64,000 nt of DNA from Acidobacteriota bacterium (GTDB lineage Bacteria; Acidobacteriota; Thermoanaerobaculia; Multivoradales; J023). Where the stretch lies: assembly GCA_029263395.1 (NCBI GenBank), contig JAJCXO010000285.1:1-64000 (forward strand). The letters run 5' to 3'. This document shows positions 27,352 through 36,453 of this stretch, in pieces. Position 1 is the stretch's first letter, and every line of letters starts with the position of its first letter. The position numbers and the translations under genes were made by a program. Below the pieces are notes generated by a model that was given only the letters and a program-made list of their open reading frames with translations, was not told where the DNA came from and made no database searches.

Positions 27352-28320
27352 TCAAAACTCCAGCCGAATCTCGGGCACTTTATCCCCATTCCTAGCTTTG
27401 AAGCGCTCGAGGTACTCCGCCAGCGGCTGCATTCCCAATTCGGCCCGCCGCTCGTCGACTTTTTCAGGGTCTTCGAGCGGGGATAACGCCATCCCAGTGC
27501 CGTCTGGCGAGCCCCCGAGCTGCGAACCATAACGCTGCTTGCGACCGAGACGGAGCTGAGATCGGTCGTATAACAATGCGAACGATCCGCCCTTGCCGGT
27601 CGCTTTGGCTGCCTTCTCGAGCAGGGGCAACGCAGTCAGCATGAGAGGCAGGTCACTACTGTGCTGGACAATGAGGAATGCCGCCTGCGATGCGTCACCG
27701 CCGAAACGATCTCGATCGATCCAGCCGATGTCGGCGATCAATTGTTTCAGGTAGGCCACATTGTCCTGGTCGATGGCTGAGATGATCTCCCAATCGTCGG
27801 GGCCGAGGTCCGATTTGCGTCTCAGCTCCTGATCCTTCTCCATACGTACCGCCAACTCGGCTTGCAGCGCTTCGAGACGTTCGGGAGAAACTGCGGCGCT
27901 ACCGAGAGCAATCGGTTTCACATCGAACGCATCTGGACGTTTGGCGAGGCGCTGATATCGAACCGTTTCCGGTTCTGTGTCTTGGCGATACTGAGCGGTC
28001 AGCGTTAGGGTCTCACCTTCCAGGCTGAACCGAAACGGGATCCTGTTGCCGTGGACGCTACGGACCAGAGCACCGTCCTTCTGGCCCAACACCGGATCGA
28101 TCCGATCCAGCTGCCCATCTATGAGAACCGCACATTGGGTCGCGGAAATCTCGAGAATCTTGGAACGTTCCGCCGAGTCACCCATCCGTTTCCAGACACC
28201 GTGTAACTGGGCGTCCACAGCCTCGAAGTCCTGAGTGGCTGATCCTGCAGACTCAGCTGTCAAGCAGAGCGGCGCCAGTATCCATAACAATCCAAAGAAC
28301 GCTACGTGGGTTCGCATCAT
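27352..28320 (-). CDS. Exported DUF6624-family protein
   Basis: 322 residues with a signal peptide (VAFFGLLWILAPLCLTAESA). The N-terminal third is a small beta domain. The C-terminal half has the DUF6624 pattern: DNVAYLKQLIADIGWIDRDRFG, then ASQAAFLIVQHSSDLPLML and later ALLYDRSQLRLGRKQRYGSQ. The biochemical role of this family is unknown to me. AGGAG lies 3 and 6 bases before two adjacent ATG codons. It is separated by about 265 bases from the ATPase gene upstream. Confidence 0.8.
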   Translation of the reverse strand: MMRTHVAFFGLLWILAPLCLTAESAGSATQDFEAVDAQLHGVWKRMGDSAERSKILEISATQCAVLIDGQLDRIDPVLGQKDGALVRSVHGNRIPFRFSLEGETLTLTAQYRQDTEPETVRYQRLAKRPDAFDVKPIALGSAAVSPERLEALQAELAVRMEKDQELRRKSDLGPDDWEIISAIDQDNVAYLKQLIADIGWIDRDRFGGDASQAAFLIVQHSSDLPLMLTALPLLEKAAKATGKGGSFALLYDRSQLRLGRKQRYGSQLGGSPDGTGMALSPLEDPEKVDERRAELGMQPLAEYLERFKARNGDKVPEIRLEF

Positions 28321-28584
28321 CGACTCCTAGATGAGATCTTAGAGGAAGTGCAGGGTGCTTGCACCCGCACCAAGGCAGCATTAATGCCTAGCAGGCTAAC
28401 AGACGAGTAGCCCGCATCCGCCTGATCGTTTCGCTTCGCAGGCGAGGCTTGGCCCGGACGCTGGATGCATCCCCTGCTGAGGATCTCTCAGATGACCGAA
28501 TCCTCATGGATGCGTGACCGATACCGACGCTAAGAGGACGTCGAGATCAAGCTAGGCGCGACTGACCGAGTAGATGCCCAGCCG

Positions 28585-29697
28585 TCATACCAGACCGCTG
28601 AGGAACTCGGTCGCAACACAGACTCGGGTCCCGTCTGGAGTTAGGTAGTCCTTCGACCCCGTGGCCGAGATCTGCCATGCCTCGCACTCGGGAAAACGAG
28701 CCTTGAGATACTTGAGCCCGCCGTCGATCGGGCGGTCGGACCATTTGCATTCGATCAGCCAAATGGGCTTCAGACCCTCGGTGACGACGAAGTCGACCTC
28801 GCGGCCGTCGGTGTCGCGGAAGTAACGTAGGTCGAGATCGCGACCCTGGGTGTCCTGCTGGTGATGAACCCACTTGAGCAGGTGACAGGCGACGAAGTTC
28901 TCGAAACGGGCGGGCGGATCCGAGACCAGGGTCCAGTCGAAGTGATAGTGCTTCTGCGCCTTCTTGATGGCTCGGATTTTCGGCGCGCCGAAAGGTGAGA
29001 GGCGGAAGAGGGCATAAAGGCGCTCGAGGATATTGAGCCAACTAGCGACGGTTTTGTGGCTCAATTGGAGGTCCTCGCGTAAGGCGTTGAGCGACAAGGT
29101 CGAACCTACCAGCTCTGGGAGACGCAGCATCAACAGCTCTAGGTTGCCGAGATCACGCACCTGCTCGAGACTCACTAGCTCCTCACGGATCAAGAGGTTG
29201 CGGTACTCGCGCGACCAGCGTCTGGACTCGACCTCGGAACCCTCGAACCACGGCTCGGGGAAGCCGCCCAGGGTCATCAGGTCCTGCAGCTCGCTCCGAG
29301 TCTCGAGGCCAAGCTCGGCCATCGACAAGGGATGCAAACGCAATAAGTGATAGCGCCCTTGGAGCGAGTCGCCCGAGTATCGGTAGAGATCGAGGCGAGC
29401 ACTGCCGGTGACCAGAATGCGTTGCGCCTCATGTCGGACGTCGTAAAGTCCCTTCAAGTAGTTGCGCCAGGTTCGGTATTTGTGGATCTCGTCGAAAATC
29501 CACAGCGGCGAGTTGGGGAGCTCGCGTTTCAAGATGCGCTCGCGATGCTCAGGCACATCCCAATTGAGATAGCCCCCTTCCGCGCCGGGCAGGCTGTGGG
29601 CCAGGGTGGTCTTGCCCACTTGGCGTGGACCAGCGACGAAAACCATCTTGCGCTCGAGATCGCGCTCGATCTGGGACTTTAGATACCGCTCCTGCAT
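28585..29697 (-). CDS. AAA ATPase with DUF4143 C-terminal domain
   Basis: 370 residues. Walker A is GPRQVGKTT near residue 23-31, Walker B is PLWIFDEIHK, and VTGSARLDLYR is the sensor-1 region of AAA_14 ATPases. The C-terminal DUF4143 region is PD-(D/E)XK nuclease-like, with the acidic/Glu-x-Lys pattern (GREVDFVV, WLIECKWS). Members are common in accessory DNA and archaea-like loci; no function is established. The gene has no ribosome site and its -10 box is so close that the mRNA is probably leaderless. An inverted repeat overlaps the promoter, which suggests autoregulation. Confidence 0.88.
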   Translation of the reverse strand: MQERYLKSQIERDLERKMVFVAGPRQVGKTTLAHSLPGAEGGYLNWDVPEHRERILKRELPNSPLWIFDEIHKYRTWRNYLKGLYDVRHEAQRILVTGSARLDLYRYSGDSLQGRYHLLRLHPLSMAELGLETRSELQDLMTLGGFPEPWFEGSEVESRRWSREYRNLLIREELVSLEQVRDLGNLELLMLRLPELVGSTLSLNALREDLQLSHKTVASWLNILERLYALFRLSPFGAPKIRAIKKAQKHYHFDWTLVSDPPARFENFVACHLLKWVHHQQDTQGRDLDLRYFRDTDGREVDFVVTEGLKPIWLIECKWSDRPIDGGLKYLKARFPECEAWQISATGSKDYLTPDGTRVCVATEFLSGLV

Positions 29698-29703
29698 GAG
29701 GAC

Positions 29704-29732
29704 ACGATACTGAGGATTTAACCCCTAGTCAA
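29704..29732 (-). promoter_or_regulatory. Sigma-70-like promoter of the AAA ATPase, probably leaderless
   Basis: On the minus strand TTGACT (29732-29727) and TATCGT (29709-29704) are 17 bases apart. The start of transcription expected 7 bases later coincides with the ATG at 29697. It lies inside one arm of the inverted repeat at 29710-29773. Confidence 0.55.
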
Positions 29733-29773
29733 AAAAACTCACGGTTATTCTGGACTAGGGGTGAATTCCTCAG
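29710..29773. promoter_or_regulatory. Long inverted repeat, possible operator
   Basis: Two 21-base arms (29710-29730 and 29753-29773) pair at 19 of 21 positions, with a 22-base spacer. The arm core is GACTAGGGG. The gene-proximal arm covers the promoter spacer. The arrangement fits a dimeric repressor site or the end of a mobile element. No similar arms were noticed elsewhere in the window. Confidence 0.6.
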
Positions 29774-29840
29774 TCATGACGCGCCCAGGTGCTTCGGTCG
29801 CTAGAGAGGTTCTAGCCGGTAGCCCTGATTCTGAGAATCA

Positions 29841-32651
29841 CTATGGGCAAGTCTGGAAAGCATTGATGTCGGTAATCGCGTCAGCCGCCTGACCCAACGG
29901 GTTGGCGTAGGTTTTGACCTCGTCGGTGAGGGTATCGGTGACGGTGACCGTGTACTCGACGTCCGTCGACGCGGCGGCGAAGACCCAGAAGTTGTCGTTG
30001 ATGTCACAGCCATCGAGCACTTTGACCAGCAGTTCCCAGTTGTCTTCGCTGAAGAAGTAGAAGAGCCCAGAGTCGTCGCTCTTGGCCAGACCGGCTCTGG
30101 GGATGGAGACTTCGCTGCCAGTGCCAAAGCCGTCGTCGAAGTCACGCCATTCGATATCGACCTGAAACCGACCACCCTCCCCGAGACAGAAGGTCTCATC
30201 GTCTACGACGCAGTTTGGCGGCAGTGGATTCTCACAATCCTGGAACGCAAGGGTATCGTTCAGCGCAGGCGCCGCGACGCCCAATGGGTTAGTGTAAATC
30301 TGGACGTTGCCGCAGCTGGTGTCGGTAACGGTAGTGGTGACTTCGACGTTGGTGGCGGCAGCCTGGAAAACCCAGAAGTGATTGTTGATGACACGGCCAT
30401 CGAGCACTTTGACCAACATCTCCCAATTGGCACGGTCGAAGAACTGCGCCACTGCCGAGTCCCGTGAGGCGAGCAACGCACCGTCCTCCGTCTCAGTGGG
30501 GACAACTGCCACTTTGCCTGGGCCGGTCAACCCTTCGAAGTCGCGCCACTGGACCTCCACTCGGAATCGGCCGTTTTGCAGCATCATGTCTTGTTGATTG
30601 CTGACCTGTCGAAGATCCCAAACCCCGCCGCCGAAGCTTCCGGCGTAAACCGTCGAGGGAGTGGCTGGGTCGATCGCCAACGCATAGACCGGTAAGTCTT
30701 GTAGACCGTCGTTGAGCGGCAACCATTGGTTGCCACCGTCGGTGCTCTTGAAAACCACCGTTTCATTGTCGGCCTGCGAATCTTCATTCGTCCCGATGTA
30801 AAGCGTCCCCGACCCATCGATCGCGATCGTTTCGACCGTGGTGAAATTTTCCAGGCCATTGTTGACTTCGAACCAGTGCTCACCGCCATCGGTGCTCTTG
30901 AACGCTCCACCGATGTCCAGGCCACCATCCAATCCAGCGTAAACCGTCGAGGGATTTCGGGGGTCAACCAACAACGACTCAACCCGGGCGGAATCGGGCT
31001 GATTGGTCAACCCTTCAATGAACAGCTCCCAATGGTCGCCGCTGTCGGTACTCTTGTAGATACCGCGGAACGCCCCTGCATACAGCGTCGATGGAGTGGC
31101 TGGGTCGATCGCCAAGGCCCAGATCTGATCCGAGCCGAAGGCGAGCCCCTCGTTGATCGCGGTCCAGGTGTCACCACTATCCATGGTGCGAAAGATGCCA
31201 CCACCGCCGCTCTCCGGATCAAACGTTCCGGCATAAAGTGTCGTGGGTTGCTGCGGATCGACCGCCAGGGCCTGGAAGCTGTGCCCCGGCAGCCCACCGC
31301 TGAGTGCGCTCCAGTGGTTACCACCGTTGAGACTCTTGTAGATCTTGCCGGCAGTTCCCGCATAAAGCGTGGATGGGGTCTCGGGATCGATCGCCAAGGC
31401 AAGCACCCGACTGTCGGCGAGGCCAGCGCTGGCGGCGACCCAGTGTTCACCACCATCGGTACTACGGAATGCTCCAGCTTGGGTTCCGGCGTAGAGAGTT
31501 GTCGGGGTTTGCGGATCGATCACCAAGGCTCGCACCCGACCATTGGCTAGCCCCTCGTTGGCAACCGCCCACAGGCTGCCGCTATTGATGCTCTTGGAGA
31601 CACCGCCACCAACTCCTCCAACGTACAACGTCGACGGCGTCAGCGGATCGATCGCCACGATAGCGGTCAAAGGATTGATCAGCCCATGGCTGACCTCAGT
31701 CCAACTTGCACCGCTGTCGACACTCTTGAAGACTCCAGCAATAGCACCGAACCGTCCTGCAAACAGTGTGGAGGGAGTCTGAGGATCAATCGCCAATGAC
31801 TCAACCACACCGCCGTCGAATTCACTGCCGGTAGCACTCCAGTGGGCACCTCCATCGAGGCTCTTGTAGACCTGACCGCCAGGTCCAGAAAAGCTGGTTT
31901 GGGCGGTGCCGGCATAAAGGATGGTTGGGGTCTGGGGATCGATAGCCAAGGAAACCACTTGCCCTTCACCCAAGCCCTCGCTGACAGAGGTCCAGTGACT
32001 TCCCCCATCGGTGCTCTTGAACACTTCGGCAGTCCCCACAAATGGAAACGTCCCGGCATAAACCGTGGCGGGAGTCAACGGATCAATCGCCAAGACTTCG
32101 ACCAAGGCACCTTCAGGCAGTCCGACATTGACCGCGCTCCAATGGCCGCCACCATCCACGCTCTTGAAGATGCCGAGACCGAAGCGTCCTGCATAGATCG
32201 TGGTTGGGGTCTGGGGATCGATCGCCAGGGTACGAACGTCGGGGCTCGGCGGCGAGGTCTTGTGGTTCCGGTCAAAATCAAAGAGACCGCCATTGACGGC
32301 GACCCACTGACTTCCACCATCCGTGGTTTTGAAGATGCCTTCAAAAAAGGTTGCAGCGTAGAGGGTCGCGGGCGTTTGCGGATCGATCGCCAGCGCCTGG
32401 ATGTCCAGATCGCTCAAACCCTGGTTGACGGCCATCCATTGGCCGCCACCATCGGTGCTCTTGAAAACCCCGACCGGGGTCCCGACATAAAGTGTCGAGG
32501 GGCTTTGTGGGTCGATCACCAAGGCGTTGATCTTTCCTCCGAACGGACCGTTCGAAGTCCATACGTCGAGACCCGCTTCGGCGACACCACCGAATACCAC
32601 CGCCAAGCCAAGTGTGATTGCAACGATTCGAGAGTGGATCACCGTGCGCAT
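29841..32651 (-). CDS. Exported BNR/sortilin-like propeller protein with two C-terminal repeat domains
   Basis: 936 residues with a signal peptide (IVAITLGLAVVFGGVAEA). Residues about 25-690 hold 14 repeats of the type IDPxTPxTLYAGT...GVFKSTDGGxxW, each about 45-50 residues and carrying the Asp-box-like S-x-D-x-G-x-x-W; 14 blades would make two seven-bladed propellers. The C-terminus has two copies of a domain of about 110 residues that starts GRF-x-V-(E/D)-(V/I)-x-WRDF, contains WE(M/L)LVKVLDG and NxFWVF, and ends with NPLG and F-Q-x-C. AGGAGGT lies 6 bases before the ATG. Asp-box propellers usually bind glycans or cell-surface partners; enzymatic function is not evident. Confidence 0.85.
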   Translation of the reverse strand: MRTVIHSRIVAITLGLAVVFGGVAEAGLDVWTSNGPFGGKINALVIDPQSPSTLYVGTPVGVFKSTDGGGQWMAVNQGLSDLDIQALAIDPQTPATLYAATFFEGIFKTTDGGSQWVAVNGGLFDFDRNHKTSPPSPDVRTLAIDPQTPTTIYAGRFGLGIFKSVDGGGHWSAVNVGLPEGALVEVLAIDPLTPATVYAGTFPFVGTAEVFKSTDGGSHWTSVSEGLGEGQVVSLAIDPQTPTILYAGTAQTSFSGPGGQVYKSLDGGAHWSATGSEFDGGVVESLAIDPQTPSTLFAGRFGAIAGVFKSVDSGASWTEVSHGLINPLTAIVAIDPLTPSTLYVGGVGGGVSKSINSGSLWAVANEGLANGRVRALVIDPQTPTTLYAGTQAGAFRSTDGGEHWVAASAGLADSRVLALAIDPETPSTLYAGTAGKIYKSLNGGNHWSALSGGLPGHSFQALAVDPQQPTTLYAGTFDPESGGGGIFRTMDSGDTWTAINEGLAFGSDQIWALAIDPATPSTLYAGAFRGIYKSTDSGDHWELFIEGLTNQPDSARVESLLVDPRNPSTVYAGLDGGLDIGGAFKSTDGGEHWFEVNNGLENFTTVETIAIDGSGTLYIGTNEDSQADNETVVFKSTDGGNQWLPLNDGLQDLPVYALAIDPATPSTVYAGSFGGGVWDLRQVSNQQDMMLQNGRFRVEVQWRDFEGLTGPGKVAVVPTETEDGALLASRDSAVAQFFDRANWEMLVKVLDGRVINNHFWVFQAAATNVEVTTTVTDTSCGNVQIYTNPLGVAAPALNDTLAFQDCENPLPPNCVVDDETFCLGEGGRFQVDIEWRDFDDGFGTGSEVSIPRAGLAKSDDSGLFYFFSEDNWELLVKVLDGCDINDNFWVFAAASTDVEYTVTVTDTLTDEVKTYANPLGQAADAITDINAFQTCP

Positions 32652-32976
32652 GTCTACCTCCTGGAGTTAACCGAGTCTCTTCCTGAAGTTAATGCGAGAT
32701 CGATCGCCGAAACGGTCCAAAATAATTGGAGAGATTCACTCTCCGGCCTCGTGCCGCTAGCTAGATCCCGTCTAGAAACGCCGGTTGCCGGTCGCCCCCT
32801 GTGGACTGCGCGCGCTGCTGCGTAACTCGCCTCGGCGCCTTAATGTCCTCCAACCCTCTTGGTTACAATAGTTTAGAGGGCTAGGAGCTGTTTTCTTGCT
32901 CATACATACTCGCTGCGTGCTCGCTCCACAGAGGGCTCTCAGGAAGGCGAGAAACGGGTTTCTGGATGGACTCTAG
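32652..32976. other. Intergenic region without a gene
   Basis: About 325 bases upstream of the propeller-protein gene and downstream of the prolyl oligopeptidase gene. It contains the strong ribosome site AGGAGGT of the former. Short inverted segments around AGTTAA are present near 32665-32690. I see no gene, clear promoter boxes or terminator. Confidence 0.55.
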
Positions 32977-35157
32977 CTAAGGCCGGCCGGTCTGCGGTGC
33001 CGGCGAGGCGACCTGAGGTGGCCAGCGTAAGCCGAGTTGCCAGGCCATGAAACTCAGGACGTCCGCCGCATCACGCTGACGTAATGCCAGCGGTTTGCCC
33101 CGGCCATGCCCTACGTCACCTTCGACCCACAACAGGATCGGCTCCTGCTCGCTGTCGCTGGAGGTTGCCGACTGCAACCGCGCCGCCATTTTACGGGCAT
33201 GCAGCGGGTGGACCCGACTGTCATTGGCGCCGGCGGTCAGCAGCACCGCGGGATACTCGGTGCCCTTTTGGACGTTTTGATACGGCGAGTACTCGAGCAG
33301 GAAGGGCAGCTGCTCCGCATTCTCAGCAGAACCGTACTCCGGCACCCAGAACCGTGCCATGAGGAAATGCTGATAACGCAGCATATCGAGCAGCGGTACC
33401 GCGGACAGCACGGCGGAGAACAACTCCGGCCGTTGGACCAACGCGGCACCGGTCAGCAGCCCGCCGTTGGAACCACCGAGGATGCCGAGCTGATCGGGGT
33501 TGGTGTAGTTGTGCTTGATCAACCATTCAGCAGCACCAATGAAGTCGTCAAAAACATTCTGCTTCTGATCGAGCATGCCGGCGCGATGCCAGTCTTCACC
33601 AAACTCACCACCACCCCGCAGATTAGGCATCGCGTACACCCCACCGGCTTCCAGCCAAGGGAAGTTACGGGCCGAGAAACGTGGTGTCATCGAGACACTG
33701 AACCCACCATAACCGGACAACATGGTCGGGTTTTTGCCGTTGCGCTTCAGGCCCTTACGGTGGACGATGAACATCGGCACCTCGGTGCCATCCCTGGAGG
33801 TATAAAACACCTGCTCGACGACGATCTGTGTCGGGTCGACCGGCACGTCCGGCCGGGCCCATAAGGACCGCTCGCCGGATTCGAGATCAACCCGGTAGAT
33901 GGAATCGGGCTCGTTGAAACTCTCGAAGCTAATGAAAGCCTCACTACGATCGGGTTCAGTCGCCAGGCTGGCGGTCCCGATTCCCGGCAACTCGAGGTTG
34001 CCCTTCGACTGCCCCTCGAGATCGAACAGTGCGATGCGGGTCGAGGCTTTGTCGAGGTAATCCACTGCCAACCGCCCCTTGGCGACCGAAACGCTCTGGA
34101 TCACCGCGTCGCGACGCTCTGGCACCAATTCCCGCCAGTTCTCAGGCGTAGAGTTCGCCGGATCAACGGCGACAATCCGGCCGTTCGGAGCGTCCAATGT
34201 CGTCTGTAGGAACAGCTTGCCATCAGCAAAAATCGGCGAGGTCTGTGCGGTCGCACCTACGATGACATCCACCTTTTCGAGCTCGCCGGTCTGTCGCCAC
34301 TTGGCAAAGTCGTAGAGCCAAAGATCATTCGACTCGGTGCTGGTGAAGTAGACCACCGCCAACCATTTAGCCTCTGGATCGACCGCTGGGTAGGGTCCCC
34401 AGGTGGTGGCCAGGGGACCTTCTTTGAATTGTTCGAAGATCACCGGATCTTGACGATGATGGCGCCCGACCTGGTGGAACTTGATTTGGCCGGAATAGGG
34501 ATCGTCTGCGTCCGCCAAGCGGCGGTAGATGAAGCCGGAAGCGTCCGGCAGCCAAAAGATGCTGCGCACCTGACCGGGAATCTCGTCCGCCAACCACTCA
34601 CCGTCGTCAACCCGCATCAGGTAGCAGGTGGCTTTCTCGTCGCCGCCACGGTAGAGGCCGAAGGCAATCCACTCGCCGTCTTGACTCGGCTCGAACCAAG
34701 CCAACGCCGTGAGACCATCCGCGTCTAGAAGATTAGGGTCGAGCAGGCGTCGAGGCTCGCCATCGTGGCCTTCCCGCACGTAGAGCACGGGTTGCGATTC
34801 GTCGCCCCGGCGTTCGGAGTTGAAGTAACGATTCCCCCGCACGTCAGGCGAACCGACGTTACCTACGGTCAAGAGCTCTTTGAGCCGCTGTTCGATTTGA
34901 TTGCGCCCCACCAGATTGTCGAGCACGTCCCGAGTATGCGAGTTCTGGCTCTCTGTCCATTCGGCAACCCGTGCATCGAGGGCTGGGCTAGGCTCTTCGA
35001 GCTCTGGGGCATCACTGCCCTCGAGCCACCTGTAGGGATCCACCAACTCGACGCCGTGCAGCGTCTCTTGGACGGGCTCGACCGTCGTCGGCGGCGCATC
35101 GGCAATACCGGGGAGGGCGACCAGAAAGATGGCCACAAAAAAGAACAGTGGGCGCAT
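32977..35157 (-). CDS. Exported prolyl oligopeptidase (peptidase family S9A)
   Basis: 726 residues. A signal peptide (MRPLFFFVAIFLVALPGIADA) is followed by the seven-bladed propeller part and a C-terminal alpha/beta hydrolase domain. The catalytic serine lies in GGSNGGLL (about residue 560), the aspartate in NDSRVHPLHA (about 645) and the histidine in DVGHGRGKP (about 683). S9A enzymes cleave short peptides after proline, here probably in the periplasm. The ATG at 35157 with AGGAG 8 bases upstream is chosen; the longer frame from 35196 would add 13 residues before the signal peptide. Confidence 0.92.
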   Translation of the reverse strand: MRPLFFFVAIFLVALPGIADAPPTTVEPVQETLHGVELVDPYRWLEGSDAPELEEPSPALDARVAEWTESQNSHTRDVLDNLVGRNQIEQRLKELLTVGNVGSPDVRGNRYFNSERRGDESQPVLYVREGHDGEPRRLLDPNLLDADGLTALAWFEPSQDGEWIAFGLYRGGDEKATCYLMRVDDGEWLADEIPGQVRSIFWLPDASGFIYRRLADADDPYSGQIKFHQVGRHHRQDPVIFEQFKEGPLATTWGPYPAVDPEAKWLAVVYFTSTESNDLWLYDFAKWRQTGELEKVDVIVGATAQTSPIFADGKLFLQTTLDAPNGRIVAVDPANSTPENWRELVPERRDAVIQSVSVAKGRLAVDYLDKASTRIALFDLEGQSKGNLELPGIGTASLATEPDRSEAFISFESFNEPDSIYRVDLESGERSLWARPDVPVDPTQIVVEQVFYTSRDGTEVPMFIVHRKGLKRNGKNPTMLSGYGGFSVSMTPRFSARNFPWLEAGGVYAMPNLRGGGEFGEDWHRAGMLDQKQNVFDDFIGAAEWLIKHNYTNPDQLGILGGSNGGLLTGAALVQRPELFSAVLSAVPLLDMLRYQHFLMARFWVPEYGSAENAEQLPFLLEYSPYQNVQKGTEYPAVLLTAGANDSRVHPLHARKMAARLQSATSSDSEQEPILLWVEGDVGHGRGKPLALRQRDAADVLSFMAWQLGLRWPPQVASPAPQTGRP

Positions 35158-35241
35158 GATGAAATCTCCTGTTGAGCGCGGAAAGACGGCCAGCATGGCA
35201 ATCTGGAGATTGTATCAGCCCGAAACCAGCGCTCAGCCCTG

Positions 35242-36345
35242 TCAGCTGGTGACTCGCCGCATCACCCACTCGACTGGGCCACGCTGAAAGCGTCGACGCC
35301 AAAGGTGTGCAAAAAAGACCGACAAGACAGAAAACACCATTGCCGCGAGCGCCGCGAAGGGAGCGGACTGTCCGCCCAATCGCCCCAACGCTTCGAGGGT
35401 TCCCATGCCGACCAGCACATGGGCAACATACAGAGTCAAAGCCAGTTGGCCGGTCGAGATCAACGGCCGCAACCAGGGTGCGCCTGGATGACGCTCTGTC
35501 AACCCGACGCAGGCGGTGATGACCACCACCGCCACCCCGCCGCCAGCCAGTACATACAGTGGCATGGGTGGCATCGGCGCGGTGCCGAAAACCGCCTTCA
35601 CGTCCTTTGCCGTAGCGGCACTCGCCCCTTTCGAAAACACGCCAATCGCAACCCGTGAAAGCGTTTCCGCGGCAGCAGCGATGCCGACTCCCGTCCACAA
35701 AGTCCGCCGTCGAACGTTGGCATCACGCAAATTCAGACGCCCCAAAACCATGCCGAGCAGCAGGAACGCCGTCCATGGGAAAACCGGATGGAAGCCATTG
35801 AAGAAGAGGTGGCGAACCATGCCTTGTGGCGTCCATAAACCATCATAGGCAAGAGTCTCCCAATCCCATCCCTGCTCGTAGTCGAAGAAGCTGAGCAACA
35901 CGACAAACATCAGGCTGCAGCCTGCGGCAGCCCAGATCAGGTGACGCCGAGGCGCCGCAAGCAGCAGCGCCCCAACCGTGATGTAGACACCGTAAAAGTG
36001 CAGGATGTCAGCTGGCCAAATCGGTGTGTAGAACAAGCCGACCACCAACAGAAAGAGAGCACGTTTGAGCAACGCGACACGCTGCCGGGCCAATGTTGCC
36101 AGATCGTTTTGCGCGCGAGCTCGCGCTGACAACAGGGACAAACCGACGCCGGCCAGTACGACAAAGGTTGCTGCTGCCCTGCCTTCGAGCAGTGCCATCA
36201 GATCCAGCAACGGATGCGGCCCAGACTGGTCTGCTCCGGTTGCGATTTTGAAATTGACCACCACCATGCCAAACACAGCCAGGGCCCGGGCCACATCAAA
36301 ACCGTCAATTCGTTGGGTCATGTGCGTCTTACGCCCAGAGTCCAT
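35242..36345 (-). CDS. DUF418/DUF1624-type polytopic membrane protein
   Basis: 367 residues with about 9-10 membrane helices. The N-terminus RIDGFDVARALAVFGMVVVNF and the C-terminus RRRFQRGPVEWVMRRVT are typical of DUF418 proteins, which share a fold with membrane acyltransferases of the heparan-N-acetyltransferase type. The acyl acceptor is unknown. Start choice is uncertain: neither the ATG at 36345 nor that at 36321 has a well-spaced ribosome site. It is divergent from the exported TPR gene at 36454. Confidence 0.85.
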   Translation of the reverse strand: MDSGRKTHMTQRIDGFDVARALAVFGMVVVNFKIATGADQSGPHPLLDLMALLEGRAAATFVVLAGVGLSLLSARARAQNDLATLARQRVALLKRALFLLVVGLFYTPIWPADILHFYGVYITVGALLLAAPRRHLIWAAAGCSLMFVVLLSFFDYEQGWDWETLAYDGLWTPQGMVRHLFFNGFHPVFPWTAFLLLGMVLGRLNLRDANVRRRTLWTGVGIAAAAETLSRVAIGVFSKGASAATAKDVKAVFGTAPMPPMPLYVLAGGGVAVVVITACVGLTERHPGAPWLRPLISTGQLALTLYVAHVLVGMGTLEALGRLGGQSAPFAALAAMVFSVLSVFFAHLWRRRFQRGPVEWVMRRVTS

Positions 36346-36453
36346 CCTTTGTTTGCCTTTGACAGCGATACCGGTTGGCGAAAGCGCCAGCGCATCGTCG
36401 GGCTATGATGTACATTCTGGCTAACGTAGCCCCCGTGATGTGAAAGGACTCCC

